Shown: positions 15,353 to 21,696, numbered from the stretch's first letter. The stretch: 28,602 nucleotides of DNA from a virus (IMGVR_UViG_3300042924_006111:1-28602); one strand, 5' to 3'. The notes: generated by a model from the letters alone, not told the origin. Numbers and translations are program-made.

Positions 15353-15396
15353 TCAGTCCATAGCACTGGCGCACCGAGGCTCTAATCCGCCCCTGC
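15343..15396 (+). repeat. 54-bp direct repeat, copy 2 (P5 leader)
   Basis: Exact copy of 14721-14774. After it the two loci diverge completely, but both have a GTTG-N8-CAAC dyad 13 bp further on. Confidence 0.75.
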
Positions 15397-15409
15397 TTGA
15401 CGCCAATTT

Positions 15410-15425
15410 GTTGTTTCCACACAAC
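15410..15425. promoter_or_regulatory. Orphan dyad GTTG-N8-CAAC
   Basis: GTTG 15410-15413 and CAAC 15422-15425, same geometry as the promoter dyads but no TTGCCA 14 bp downstream. It lies 13 bp after the 54-bp repeat, as the P4 dyad does after copy 1, so it may be the relic of a lost promoter. Confidence 0.65.
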
Positions 15426-15494
15426 ACTCCGGCGCGAAACGTTTGGACCATTGTAACATGCGGAGCGCCATAGAGGCAACCAATGCGGTGCGAT

Positions 15495-15510
15495 GTTGTG
15501 TGGATACAAC
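15495..15510. promoter_or_regulatory. Orphan dyad GTTG-N8-CAAC
   Basis: GTTG 15495-15498, CAAC 15507-15510, with the preferred GGATACAAC right half. No cassette -35 or -10 at the usual distance. Confidence 0.65.
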
Positions 15511-15666
15511 AAACTGGCAGGATCGCGCCAGGATCGACGGAATGTTGGAATGGTACTGGGACCTTCCTGCGGTCCTCTGAGGCGCCTGGAGACGCTAGGA
15601 ATCGTTCGGATTTTTGAGCGCCTCTGGTGCTCGGGCTAAGGTTGGCTGAAAGGTTCTGCCTGCGGC

Positions 15667-15681
15667 TGAGAATGATTCTCA
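15667..15681. promoter_or_regulatory. Fur-box-like 7-1-7 palindrome
   Basis: TGAGAATGATTCTCA is a perfect 15-bp palindrome and differs from the 7-1-7 Fur consensus TGATAATNATTATCA at two symmetric positions. It lies in the noncoding stretch, with no clear promoter overlapping it. Function uncertain. Confidence 0.45.
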
Positions 15682-15804
15682 TCCACCCACTAGCACCGTT
15701 CCGCGACAAGTGCAGCGACGGGGCGAAGCGGTACACTACCCCTAGCGTACTCCACACCTTCAGGCACTAGGGCTGTGGCTGAGCCGGGCGGTAGCATTCT
15801 CCTT

Positions 15805-15862
15805 GTTGCACGGATACAACGGTTTTTCCCTTGTTTGCCATACCCTCTGGCCCCTGTATACT
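15805..15862 (+). promoter_or_regulatory. Cassette promoter P6 with upstream dyad
   Basis: Dyad GTTG-N8-CAAC 15805-15820, 14-bp gap, TTGCCA 15835-15840, 16-bp spacer ending CCTG, TATACT 15857-15862. Drives the genes from 15903. Confidence 0.8.
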
Positions 15863-15902
15863 TGGCAACATGTTGAGCGAAGCAACCAACGAAGGAAAAA
15901 CG

Positions 15903-16085
15903 GTGTTGATTTTCATTGAGGAACAATTCGAAGCCATGGCTCTCCTTGAGCAGGTTATTTCCAGCCTGCCTCGGCGAGATAATATCTTCGCTGGCAAGAT
16001 GTTGGAACAATACAACAGGACCGGGCACTTGTCCGATAAACAATTTTCGATTGTTTTGGAGATAATCGAAAGGAGTGGAGTCTAA
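15903..16085 (+). CDS. Small phage protein with LSxKQ motif
   Basis: 60 aa from GTG 15903, chosen because AAGGAAAA sits 3-10 bp upstream and leaves a leader of about 34 nt after P6. The ATG at 15870, in frame, coincides with the expected transcript start. Helical; FAGKMLEQYNRTGHLSDKQFSI is a pattern frequent in small phage proteins of unknown role. TAATG overlap with the next gene. Confidence 0.7.
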   Translation: MLIFIEEQFEAMALLEQVISSLPRRDNIFAGKMLEQYNRTGHLSDKQFSIVLEIIERSGV

Positions 16086-16327
16086 TGGACTTTTCAGTCT
16101 ATGCACCTCACCGGGCAGATATTCTGGCCTGGGGTAAATCACAGGCTTTGGTGTTCGAGCATATTCCGATTCAATATCTGGATGAATTCAAGGCGCGATA
16201 TAAAGGGCGGAACTATAAACTCCGCTGGCGTGGTCCTCGAAAGCATAGACTGGATCGGAGCCCTTTTCTACGCCAGTTGGATTGTACTCGGGCGGATGCT
16301 GTATGCTTTTCGGTGTATGCATACTGA
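16085..16327 (+). CDS. Conserved small phage protein
   Basis: 80 aa. The part YKLRWRGPRKHR...LDCTRADAVCFSVY follows a pattern (RxRGPR, then A-FSVY) seen in many small phage proteins; function unknown. Basic in the centre. Starts on the last base of the upstream stop codon, so coupled. Confidence 0.72.
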   Translation: MDFSVYAPHRADILAWGKSQALVFEHIPIQYLDEFKARYKGRNYKLRWRGPRKHRLDRSPFLRQLDCTRADAVCFSVYAY

Positions 16328-16340
16328 TAGGAGGGTTGGA

Positions 16341-16517
16341 ATGTATAAGGTCGGAATACAGGTGCGGTATATCGGAACTCAGGTGCAGTGTAAAGGCTCC
16401 GAATTCTGGATTGTCTCGGTGGCTGGAGATATACTAGAATTGTCCTTGGTGCCCGGTGGTGCTGGTTCATTCTACACCACCGCGGGCTATGTTGTACCGA
16501 TACAACACATTGGCTGA
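16341..16517 (+). CDS. Hypothetical small beta-rich protein
   Basis: 58 aa from ATG 16341 with GGAGGG 5 bp upstream. Strand-rich (YKVGIQVRYIGTQVQ, FWIVSVAGDILELSLV), probably a small barrel. Its 3' end codes through the P7 dyad (VVPIQH region), so the operator is inside the coding sequence. Confidence 0.7.
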   Translation: MYKVGIQVRYIGTQVQCKGSEFWIVSVAGDILELSLVPGGAGSFYTTAGYVVPIQHIG

Positions 16518-16548
16518 TGGTTGCCATTCTCGGTGGTACCTGTAAGAT
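16491..16548 (+). promoter_or_regulatory. Cassette promoter P7 with upstream dyad
   Basis: Dyad GTTGTACCGATACAAC 16491-16506, arms extended to GTTGTA/TACAAC apart from the centre; 14-bp gap; TTGCCA 16521-16526; 16-bp spacer ending CCTG; TAAGAT 16543-16548. Drives the gene at 16584. Confidence 0.8.
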
Positions 16549-16583
16549 ACCAACATTGAACGATTGATTGATTGGAAAACGGT

Positions 16584-17333
16584 ATGAAACTTCTCTCGGT
16601 GGGTAATCCTAAGGTTCTCAAAGGTATGAATCAAGGTTATATGACCTACATCCTGCACTTGGCTCCTGCTAATGTCTCGGGTTATGAAACGTGCCCGAAA
16701 CGGACTGAAGGTTGCACCTTGGCCTGCCTCAATACGGCCGGGCGTGGTGGCATGTTCCGTAAAGGCGAATCCACTAATGTGATTCAGGAAGCCCGTAAGC
16801 GTAAGACTCGGTTTTTCTTCGAGAATCGGGCTGGCTTTCTGGATACCCTGGTGGCTGATATTGAACTGGCAATTAAACAATGCGCCAAGACTGGTTTTAT
16901 TCCTGTCTTTCGTCTGAATGGCACCTCTGATATTGCATGGGAAAAGTACCCGGTGGTTCGTGGTGGTGTAATGTATGATAATGTCTTCCTGGCCTTCCCT
17001 GAGGTTACCTTTTACGATTACACCAAAATCCTCGGGCGTAAGGTGTCAGCGATCACTAACTACCACCTGACCTTTTCAGCCGCCGATGGCAATGATACCG
17101 ACGTGGTTCGTGCAATTGATGCTGGGATGAATGTGGCGGTCGTGTTCGGTGTGCCCAAGTCACAACCTCTCCCGGTGGCGTATCTGAACCGTGAGGTTTT
17201 CAACGGCGACGATTCGGACCTCCGCTTTCTTGATCCGAAAGGCGTGGTTGTCGGTTTGTACGCCAAAGGTAAAGCCAAAAAAGATACGACCGGTTTTGTC
17301 AAGTTTCCAACCCTTATGATGAAGGTGGCCTAA
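16584..17333 (+). CDS. DUF7227 / GP88-like protein
   Basis: 249 aa. The N-terminus MKLLSVGNPKVLKG...YILHLAPANVSGYETCP, the Cys cluster C37/C44/C48, and LNTAGRGGMF match the DUF7227/'gene product 88' group found in many phages. Later parts (FRLNGTSDIAWEKY, FYDYTKI, NYHLTFSAADGND) suggest an alpha/beta barrel, and the Cys cluster may bind a metal. Function unknown. First gene behind P7; GGAAAA upstream supports ATG 16584. Confidence 0.8.
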   Translation: MKLLSVGNPKVLKGMNQGYMTYILHLAPANVSGYETCPKRTEGCTLACLNTAGRGGMFRKGESTNVIQEARKRKTRFFFENRAGFLDTLVADIELAIKQCAKTGFIPVFRLNGTSDIAWEKYPVVRGGVMYDNVFLAFPEVTFYDYTKILGRKVSAITNYHLTFSAADGNDTDVVRAIDAGMNVAVVFGVPKSQPLPVAYLNREVFNGDDSDLRFLDPKGVVVGLYAKGKAKKDTTGFVKFPTLMMKVA

Positions 17334-17335
17334 TA

Positions 17336-17521
17336 ATGAATGAACGATTACAAGAATTGGCACGAGAGGCTGGATTCTATTCCAATCCAGATATAGAAAA
17401 ATTTCAAAAATTAGCCGGATTGGTTATTCAGGAATGCATCGATAATCTATTCTGGCATGGGCACGATACAGCCGCAAGCCAATTGGAATGGCTACGGGTC
17501 AACCGTTTTGGAATTAAATGA
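17336..17521 (+). CDS. FAELIVxEC-family small paralog, copy 1
   Basis: 61 aa. MNERLQELAREAGF...KFQKLAGLVIQECIDNL belongs to the same family as the genes at 24670, 25343, 26152 and 27009. This copy is shorter and ends RFGIK instead of HFGV. Helical, function unknown. It is AT-richer than its neighbours. ATGA overlap with the next gene. Confidence 0.78.
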   Translation: MNERLQELAREAGFYSNPDIEKFQKLAGLVIQECIDNLFWHGHDTAASQLEWLRVNRFGIK

Positions 17522-17736
17522 TGAATGAAGTTTATTGTATTCACAATGCTCCAAGGCAAAATGGAGATTTGTGGATTAAAGTGATTGGAGACACCGTAAA
17601 AGTTATGAATCCTGCTGGAATTTTCTGGAGAAACAAAACATTTACAATCCAAGAATTTCGTCAAATATTCAAGAAATTGAACAATGAACCAAGTAAAAGT
17701 AAAAAAGTGGTCACCAACCGATCCTCGGCACTTTGA
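17518..17736 (+). CDS. Hypothetical protein
   Basis: 72 aa, beta-rich start (CIHNAPRQNGDLWIKVIGDTVKV) and a helix TIQEFRQIFKKLNNEPSKSKK. No known domain. Its end overlaps the next gene by 53 bp, longer than elsewhere in the window. Confidence 0.6.
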   Translation: MMNEVYCIHNAPRQNGDLWIKVIGDTVKVMNPAGIFWRNKTFTIQEFRQIFKKLNNEPSKSKKVVTNRSSAL

Positions 17737-17878
17737 AGGTAAAACCATCAATGAATTGCAGGATCGGTTGGTCGATGCTGAACAATTTGCAAAGGACCAT
17801 CCTCAATTCGAATATGGTTGGCACAATGAGTACCGTCAGGAACTCAAAAGGCGAATTGCCGAAAAGATTGGAAAGTGA
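17684..17878 (+). CDS. Hypothetical small helical protein
   Basis: 64 aa, with ELQDRLVDAEQFAKDHP and NEYRQELKRRIAEKIGK. No recognised family. Overlaps the gene before it by 53 bp in another frame; the downstream part is better supported than the overlap. Ends just before the P8 dyad. Confidence 0.62.
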   Translation: MNQVKVKKWSPTDPRHFEGKTINELQDRLVDAEQFAKDHPQFEYGWHNEYRQELKRRIAEKIGK

Positions 17879-17880
17879 CC

Positions 17881-17939
17881 GTTGCAGGAAAACAACAGAA
17901 CCAATGGTTGGTTGCCATTCCCACCGGTACCTGTAGAAT
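17881..17939 (+). promoter_or_regulatory. Cassette promoter P8 with upstream dyad
   Basis: Dyad GTTGCAGGAAAACAAC 17881-17896, 15-bp gap, TTGCCA 17912-17917, 16-bp spacer ending CCTG, TAGAAT 17934-17939. The whole cassette is almost the same as P9, which has a 14-bp gap. The expected transcript start falls at the start codon of the next gene. Confidence 0.8.
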
Positions 17940-17949
17940 TGTCTCCATG

Positions 17950-18147
17950 ATGAAAACGAACGAACGATACACGGTCCAAAAAGCATATGCATCCACATTG
18001 GATGGGCGACAGTATGCAATTTGGAATGTAATTGAAACCATCAAAGGTGTGGTGCATGTTATCGACACCTTCAGCCTGCGGCGTGATGCTAAACTATACG
18101 CCGAACTTTGCAATTCGGAATCAGCCCGCAACGGATTCACCTCATGA
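17950..18147 (+). CDS. Hypothetical protein, probably leaderless
   Basis: 65 aa from ATG 17950 (or 17947). Beta strands (RYTVQKAYAS, GRQYAIWNVIETIKGVVHVID) then a helix LRRDAKLYAELCN. Both ATGs lie only 8-11 bp beyond the P8 -10, so the mRNA would have almost no leader. No later in-frame Met is available. ATGA overlap with the next gene. Confidence 0.62.
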   Translation: MKTNERYTVQKAYASTLDGRQYAIWNVIETIKGVVHVIDTFSLRRDAKLYAELCNSESARNGFTS

Positions 18148-18281
18148 ATAAACACTTTCAACCAATTGTCGTACCAGTGCCCAAACCAGTATGCCGGACA
18201 CCCATCAAGCCAGCGGTTAAGCATACGGTCCGCACCGAATACACTCGCAAACCGAAACACAAAGGAAAGGTATCAGAATGA
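18144..18281 (+). CDS. 45-aa Pro/Lys-rich basic peptide
   Basis: ATG 18144 overlaps the previous stop (ATGA) and its own TGA at 18279 overlaps the next ATG at 18278. Composition is Pro-Val-Lys-rich (VVPVPKPV..PIKPAVKH) with a basic tail RKPKHKGK. Both junctions being ATGA supports translation. Role unknown, nucleic-acid binding possible. Confidence 0.55.
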   Translation: MNKHFQPIVVPVPKPVCRTPIKPAVKHTVRTEYTRKPKHKGKVSE

Positions 18282-18505
18282 AGTCCTACATTGTCCTCTA
18301 CCGAATCGAGTCGATTATGTCTCCCGCGGATGCACCGTATGGCTTTCAATGCTGGGCGGAAGATACTGAACACGCCGAGGAACAATGCATGAATGCATAC
18401 CCGGATGGCGAGGTTGTATGGGTCGCCCTTGGCGGTGAGAATGAAGGCGATTATGATTATGCATTGTCGGATTATTGGGATATTCTAGAGGATTGCGGAA
18501 AATAA
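18278..18505 (+). CDS. Hypothetical acidic protein
   Basis: 75 aa. A strand (SYIVLYRIE) then AEDTEHAEEQCMNAYPDGEVVWVAL and an acidic end GDYDYALSDYWDILED. No known family. AAAGGAAAGG upstream; TAATG overlap with the following gene. Confidence 0.7.
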   Translation: MKSYIVLYRIESIMSPADAPYGFQCWAEDTEHAEEQCMNAYPDGEVVWVALGGENEGDYDYALSDYWDILEDCGK

Positions 18506-18693
18506 TGATACATTCTACCAACACCAAAAATCCTATCGATTTTCCAAGAAAGGAAATTCAGGTCCCTACCGAGGATGGTATCGGCTGGGCTGATATTCGA
18601 TTGATGGCTGGTGAAGGTAAACTGACACAAAAGACCATCCAACAAGCCATTGATGTTATTCGTAAACAACGGAAACAACGGAGTAAACAATGA
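18505..18693 (+). CDS. Hypothetical small protein
   Basis: 62 aa from ATG 18505. Central part EDGIGWADIRLMAGEGKLTQKTIQQAIDVI and a Lys/Arg/Gln tail RKQRKQRSKQ. Not recognised. Coupled on both sides. Confidence 0.65.
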   Translation: MIHSTNTKNPIDFPRKEIQVPTEDGIGWADIRLMAGEGKLTQKTIQQAIDVIRKQRKQRSKQ

Positions 18694-18899
18694 ACCAACG
18701 CGACCTTGAAAACCTGGAATTCCTTCGTTCCCTCACCCCCGCAGCCCTTGAAAATTGGTTCTCACAAGCCGATGATGAGGACAAGGAATATGCGGCTGAA
18801 CTTCTGGACGCATGGGAAAAGGAACTGGATGAATTGATGATGGAAGCCGCTGAGGTGATCGAAGTCAATATTCGACCCTCTGGTGTGACCCTCCACTGA
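18690..18899 (+). CDS. Hypothetical acidic helical protein
   Basis: 69 aa. Helical and acidic: LRSLTPAALENWFSQADDEDKEYAAELL, then WEKELDELMMEAAEVIEV. ATGA overlap with the previous gene; ends 2 bp before the P9 dyad. Function unknown. Confidence 0.7.
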   Translation: MNQRDLENLEFLRSLTPAALENWFSQADDEDKEYAAELLDAWEKELDELMMEAAEVIEVNIRPSGVTLH

Positions 18900-18901
18900 T
18901 T

Positions 18902-18959
18902 GTTGCAGGAAAACAACAGAACCATGGATGGTTGCCATCCTCACCGGCACCTGTAGAAT
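18902..18959 (+). promoter_or_regulatory. Cassette promoter P9 with upstream dyad
   Basis: Dyad GTTGCAGGAAAACAAC 18902-18917, 14-bp gap, TTGCCA 18932-18937, 16-bp spacer ending CCTG, TAGAAT 18954-18959. Close copy of P8. Drives 18991-20140. Confidence 0.8.
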
Positions 18960-18990
18960 TGCACTCATGTTGAACGATAAAGGTAACACA

Positions 18991-19179
18991 ATGTCTCCGA
19001 TGCAATTTCTCAAAGCCGCGCAAGATTATGCGGAGTCAATTGGTGATGAATATTGGTTCGCCCAATATTACACCAAATTCCGTGAGAATCATGGTGTAGG
19101 TGAATCTGCCGAATACACCATTATTCTCCTGTATGGTACCGATTGCCCCCTTCTGATGAATCTAAAGGAAACCGCATGA
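18991..19179 (+). CDS. Hypothetical protein
   Basis: 62 aa from ATG 18991, which has AAAGG 7 bp upstream; an in-frame ATG at 18967 coincides with the P9 transcript start. MSPMQFLKAAQDYAESIGDEYWF.. then a strand YTIILLYGTDCPLL. Not recognised. The next gene begins at 19176 (ATGA). Confidence 0.68.
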   Translation: MSPMQFLKAAQDYAESIGDEYWFAQYYTKFRENHGVGESAEYTIILLYGTDCPLLMNLKETA

Positions 19180-19448
19180 AACCCGTGAAAACCATCAAAT
19201 TCAAATTCTATACCGATCCTGGGCATGGCTGGCTCGCCGTGAAGCGTGTACTGGTCAACCAGTATATGGTCGGTGATGAGGTCACCTGTTATTCTTATAT
19301 GAACGGTAAGACAGTCTATCTGGAAGAGGACTACGATGCACCCCGATTCCTAGAGAAAATCAAAGCCGCTGGCTTTATCGTTGAAATCGAACACAAAAAT
19401 TCCGCCACAAAAGACTCGCCGATCCGTCGGTATGATTCCTTTCAATAA
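19176..19448 (+). CDS. Conserved TDPGHGWLAV-type protein
   Basis: 90 aa. TDPGHGWLAVKRVLV, then CYSYMNGKTVYLEEDYDAPRFLEKIKAAG, matches a small protein widespread in proteobacterial phages and islands. Function unknown. Coupled to the previous gene by ATGA; 8 bp before the hydrolase gene. Confidence 0.78.
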   Translation: MKPVKTIKFKFYTDPGHGWLAVKRVLVNQYMVGDEVTCYSYMNGKTVYLEEDYDAPRFLEKIKAAGFIVEIEHKNSATKDSPIRRYDSFQ

Positions 19449-19456
19449 ACAAAAAA

Positions 19457-20140
19457 ATGTCTACTGCCTGGCTTTTTCGAACTGGAATTTTACTTGCGGC
19501 TCCGGCTATACTCTATTGGCAATATACGGATGTAAAAAAGGTTTTTTCAGAATTGGAACGGGTACATGAGGACCAACAAAGGCTCTATGATAATCAAGTC
19601 CAAATTGTAAAACAACAGGCGCAAATCGTTAATGAATTAAAAGAGATTCAGGCGCCAAAGGCACCGCGCATTGAAACACCAATTTCAGTGCCGGCGCCAT
19701 CTGTGCAGCCCTTGAAACCCCTTTCAATTGTAAAAACAAACCAAAAGGTTCCCTATAATTCCAATGACCTGTTCTGTATGGCAAAAAATATCTACCATGA
19801 GGCGGCGCATGAGCCTATCATTGGTAGGTACGCCGTCGCGCAGGTAACACTAAACAGAAAAACCGATCCAAAATATCCAAAACGTATTTGTGAAGTGATA
19901 TTGGATCCATTCCAATTCAGTTGGGCAAACGATAAGAAAATCCATTGGGTACAACCAAAAGGTCCCGCATGGGAAGAATCCAAACGTATTGCCCATGATG
20001 TTATCATCAATGGTTATCGGGTGCAGGGGCTTGAAAAGGGGCTTTTCTATCATGCCGATTATGTAAGCCCTAAATGGCGTGACAATAATGCCAAGATAAC
20101 CCAAATTGGTCGCCACATATTCTACAGCAAGGCTCTATAA
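19457..20140 (+). CDS. SleB-type cell-wall hydrolase, membrane-anchored
   Basis: 227 aa. A hydrophobic segment at about 8-22 looks like a signal anchor, then a Gln/Glu-rich coiled coil (28-65), a Pro-rich linker (67-90), and a Hydrolase_2/SleB domain: MAKNIYHEAAHEP with the catalytic Glu at E115, VTLNRKTDPKYPKRICEVI, QFSW, FYHADYVSPKW, and QIGRHIFY. It probably cleaves peptidoglycan and may be an endolysin exported by its anchor (SAR-like). No holin or spanin gene lies beside it. Ends just before the P10 dyad. Confidence 0.87.
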   Translation: MSTAWLFRTGILLAAPAILYWQYTDVKKVFSELERVHEDQQRLYDNQVQIVKQQAQIVNELKEIQAPKAPRIETPISVPAPSVQPLKPLSIVKTNQKVPYNSNDLFCMAKNIYHEAAHEPIIGRYAVAQVTLNRKTDPKYPKRICEVILDPFQFSWANDKKIHWVQPKGPAWEESKRIAHDVIINGYRVQGLEKGLFYHADYVSPKWRDNNAKITQIGRHIFYSKAL

Positions 20141-20141
20141 T

Positions 20142-20199
20142 GTTGCATAAAAACAACACAACGAAAGATGGTTGCCACAACCGCCAGGACCTGTAAACT
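20142..20199 (+). promoter_or_regulatory. Cassette promoter P10 with upstream dyad
   Basis: Dyad GTTGCATAAAAACAAC 20142-20157, 14-bp gap, TTGCCA 20172-20177, 16-bp spacer ending CCTG, TAAACT 20194-20199. Drives the AAA+ ATPase operon 20232-21637. Confidence 0.8.
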
Positions 20200-20231
20200 C
20201 TCATTCATCGACAACACTTCTGGAGTTTCAT

Positions 20232-21059
20232 ATGCCCCGTGGCGTACCCAAAGCAGGTTTCCGTAAGACCAAAGCCGCAATTGCCCGTAAGACCGATGCC
20301 CTTATGACCAAGGCTGTAGAATCGCGGTTCTCGATCAATGAGCGGTTCGGCTTCGTATCCGATATGATCGCCATGTTAGCCTCAGGCGATCAAGCCTCCG
20401 TGGTCGTGACAGGCCCTGGCGGGCTTGGCAAGTCCTTTACCGTCACCCAAGCCCTTACCGATGCTGGTATGGTCGACGTTTCACTCCTTGATGAATTCGA
20501 CATTGGCGACAAGATCAACACCAACACCTCTTTCCGTGTCATCAAGGGTTACTCTACACCCAAGGGCTTGTACCGTACACTCTACGAAAACAAGGATGGC
20601 GTGGTGGTTTTTGATGATTGTGATTCCGTACTCAAGGATCCCGTATCGTTGAACCTGCTCAAAGGTGCATTGGACTCCTATGCTCGCCGTGTTATCTCAT
20701 GGCGTGCAGACCTTCGTGATGAGGACCTGCCTCAGGCTTTCGAGTTTAAAGGGCGCGTGGTCTTTATCTCAAACCTGCCCTCCGATGCTATGGATCAAGC
20801 CATTATCACCCGTTCAATGGCGGTTGACCTGTCAATGAATGAAACCCAGAAAATTGAGCGGATGCGTTATCTGCTCAGCCAAAAAGATTTCATGCCTGAA
20901 TACAGTAAACAACACAAGGATGATGCCCTCAACCTTATCGATATGTTAAAGGACAAGGTAAAAGAATTGTCCCTTCGGACTCTGATTCAGGTCACCAAAA
21001 TCCGCAAATCGGCTGGTGCTAAATGGAAAGACCTCGCGGAATACACCATCTGCGGTTGA
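20232..21059 (+). CDS. AAA+ P-loop ATPase
   Basis: 275 aa. Walker A GPGGLGKS (61-68), Walker B VVVFDDCD (124-131), a sensor-1 Asn in FISN181, and R194 as possible arginine finger. N-terminal residues 1-20 (MPRGVPKAGFRKTK) are basic and recall the GVPKxG motif of H-NS-type DNA-binding tails, so DNA contact is possible. ATP hydrolysis is a safe inference; the process is not. Some phage ATPases of this size act with a VWA protein, and one is encoded at 9754, but they are 10 kb apart. GGAG 7 bp upstream sets ATG 20232. Confidence 0.85.
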   Translation: MPRGVPKAGFRKTKAAIARKTDALMTKAVESRFSINERFGFVSDMIAMLASGDQASVVVTGPGGLGKSFTVTQALTDAGMVDVSLLDEFDIGDKINTNTSFRVIKGYSTPKGLYRTLYENKDGVVVFDDCDSVLKDPVSLNLLKGALDSYARRVISWRADLRDEDLPQAFEFKGRVVFISNLPSDAMDQAIITRSMAVDLSMNETQKIERMRYLLSQKDFMPEYSKQHKDDALNLIDMLKDKVKELSLRTLIQVTKIRKSAGAKWKDLAEYTICG

Positions 21060-21104
21060 TACATAGTAGACAATCTATGGACCTCTTTCTTGAAAGGATC
21101 AACC

Positions 21105-21365
21105 ATGACCAATCCTGAAATTCAGAACCACCTGTATCAATGGGCATGCGCCAAGGGCTTTGATGCACCTTATGGCGTACTGACCGGGTCCGCAACCAGT
21201 CGGAACGGGCGTAGGCATTTTACTGTTACCTTTGGGCGCGCAAGGACTTTGGACGCAACGGTTGAAGTCTATGGTCCAACCTTCCTGCGCCTCCGCACCT
21301 CCAGCCATGGAAATGAGATATTCCGCGACCTACCTAGCCTCATGGCTAGATTGGAGACCCTATGA
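21105..21365 (+). CDS. Hypothetical protein
   Basis: 86 aa from ATG 21105 with AAAGGA upstream. N-terminal helix then strands (RRHFTVTFGRARTLDATVEVYGPTFLRL). Not recognised. ATGA overlap with the next gene, 45 bp after the ATPase. Confidence 0.7.
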   Translation: MTNPEIQNHLYQWACAKGFDAPYGVLTGSATSRNGRRHFTVTFGRARTLDATVEVYGPTFLRLRTSSHGNEIFRDLPSLMARLETL

Positions 21366-21637
21366 AGATTGTAATTAACCAATGCCACGGCGGCTTCGGG
21401 CTCTCCGATGAAGCCATGGAGCGTTATGTCAAGGAGTCTGGTACCACACCAGCTGGGAATTGGGACATTGCCAGGGACGATCCTACACTGGTCAGGATCG
21501 TGGAGGAGATGGGTTCCAATGCTTTCACCCGGTTCTCCGACCTCAAGGTGGTGGAAGTGCCGGACGGTGTGAGGTGGTTCATACAGGAGTATGATGGGAT
21601 GGAATGGGTAGCAGAGGCCCATCGGACATGGCGATAG
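21362..21637 (+). CDS. Conserved MKIVIN-type phage protein
   Basis: 91 aa. MKIVINQCHGGFGLSDEAMERY, then DPTLVRIVEEMGSNA and VVEVPDGVRWFIQEYDGMEWVAE, is a well-spread phage/prophage family without known function. Last gene of the P10 operon; a 10-bp stem-loop follows. Confidence 0.8.
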   Translation: MKIVINQCHGGFGLSDEAMERYVKESGTTPAGNWDIARDDPTLVRIVEEMGSNAFTRFSDLKVVEVPDGVRWFIQEYDGMEWVAEAHRTWR

Positions 21638-21667
21638 GACCACCTCCAGGGCGCTCCAGGGGAGCAG

Positions 21668-21696
21668 GGAAGGTCCTAGCATGGGCAGGACCTTCC
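21668..21696. terminator. Strong stem-loop, possible terminator
   Basis: GGAAGGTCCT (21668-21677) and AGGACCTTCC (21687-21696) pair perfectly around a 9-nt loop, 31 bp after the last gene of the P10 operon. There is no T-tract, so it may be a terminator that needs help or an RNA 3'-end stabiliser. No ORF fits between 21638 and 21864. Confidence 0.5.

Larger units (their letters stand above)
15397..15804. other. Noncoding GC-rich stretch, possible RNA
   Basis: About 410 bp without a convincing gene on either strand, behind promoter P5. It holds two dyads not followed by a promoter (15410-15425, 15495-15510), a hairpin GGACC-N7-GGTCC (15559-15575), a Fur-box-like palindrome (15667-15681), and CCCTAG/CTAGGG arms around 15740-15770. 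A 40-codon ORF at 15458-15580 has no good ribosome site. P5 may therefore make a noncoding RNA. Confidence 0.45.

Noticed and set aside
14721-15396. The 54-bp repeats as phage attachment (att) sites or transposon ends
   Set aside because: They include the -10 of a promoter cassette, no integrase or transposase is near, and no target duplication is visible.
15458-15580. 40-codon ORF on the plus strand in the noncoding stretch
   Set aside because: No good ribosome site, an orphan dyad lies inside it, and composition looks random.
15353-15757. Long minus-strand ORF (134 codons), and another at 15690-16142
   Set aside because: No promoter or ribosome site, odd composition, overlap with plus-strand genes or cassettes; typical chance ORFs in GC-rich sequence.
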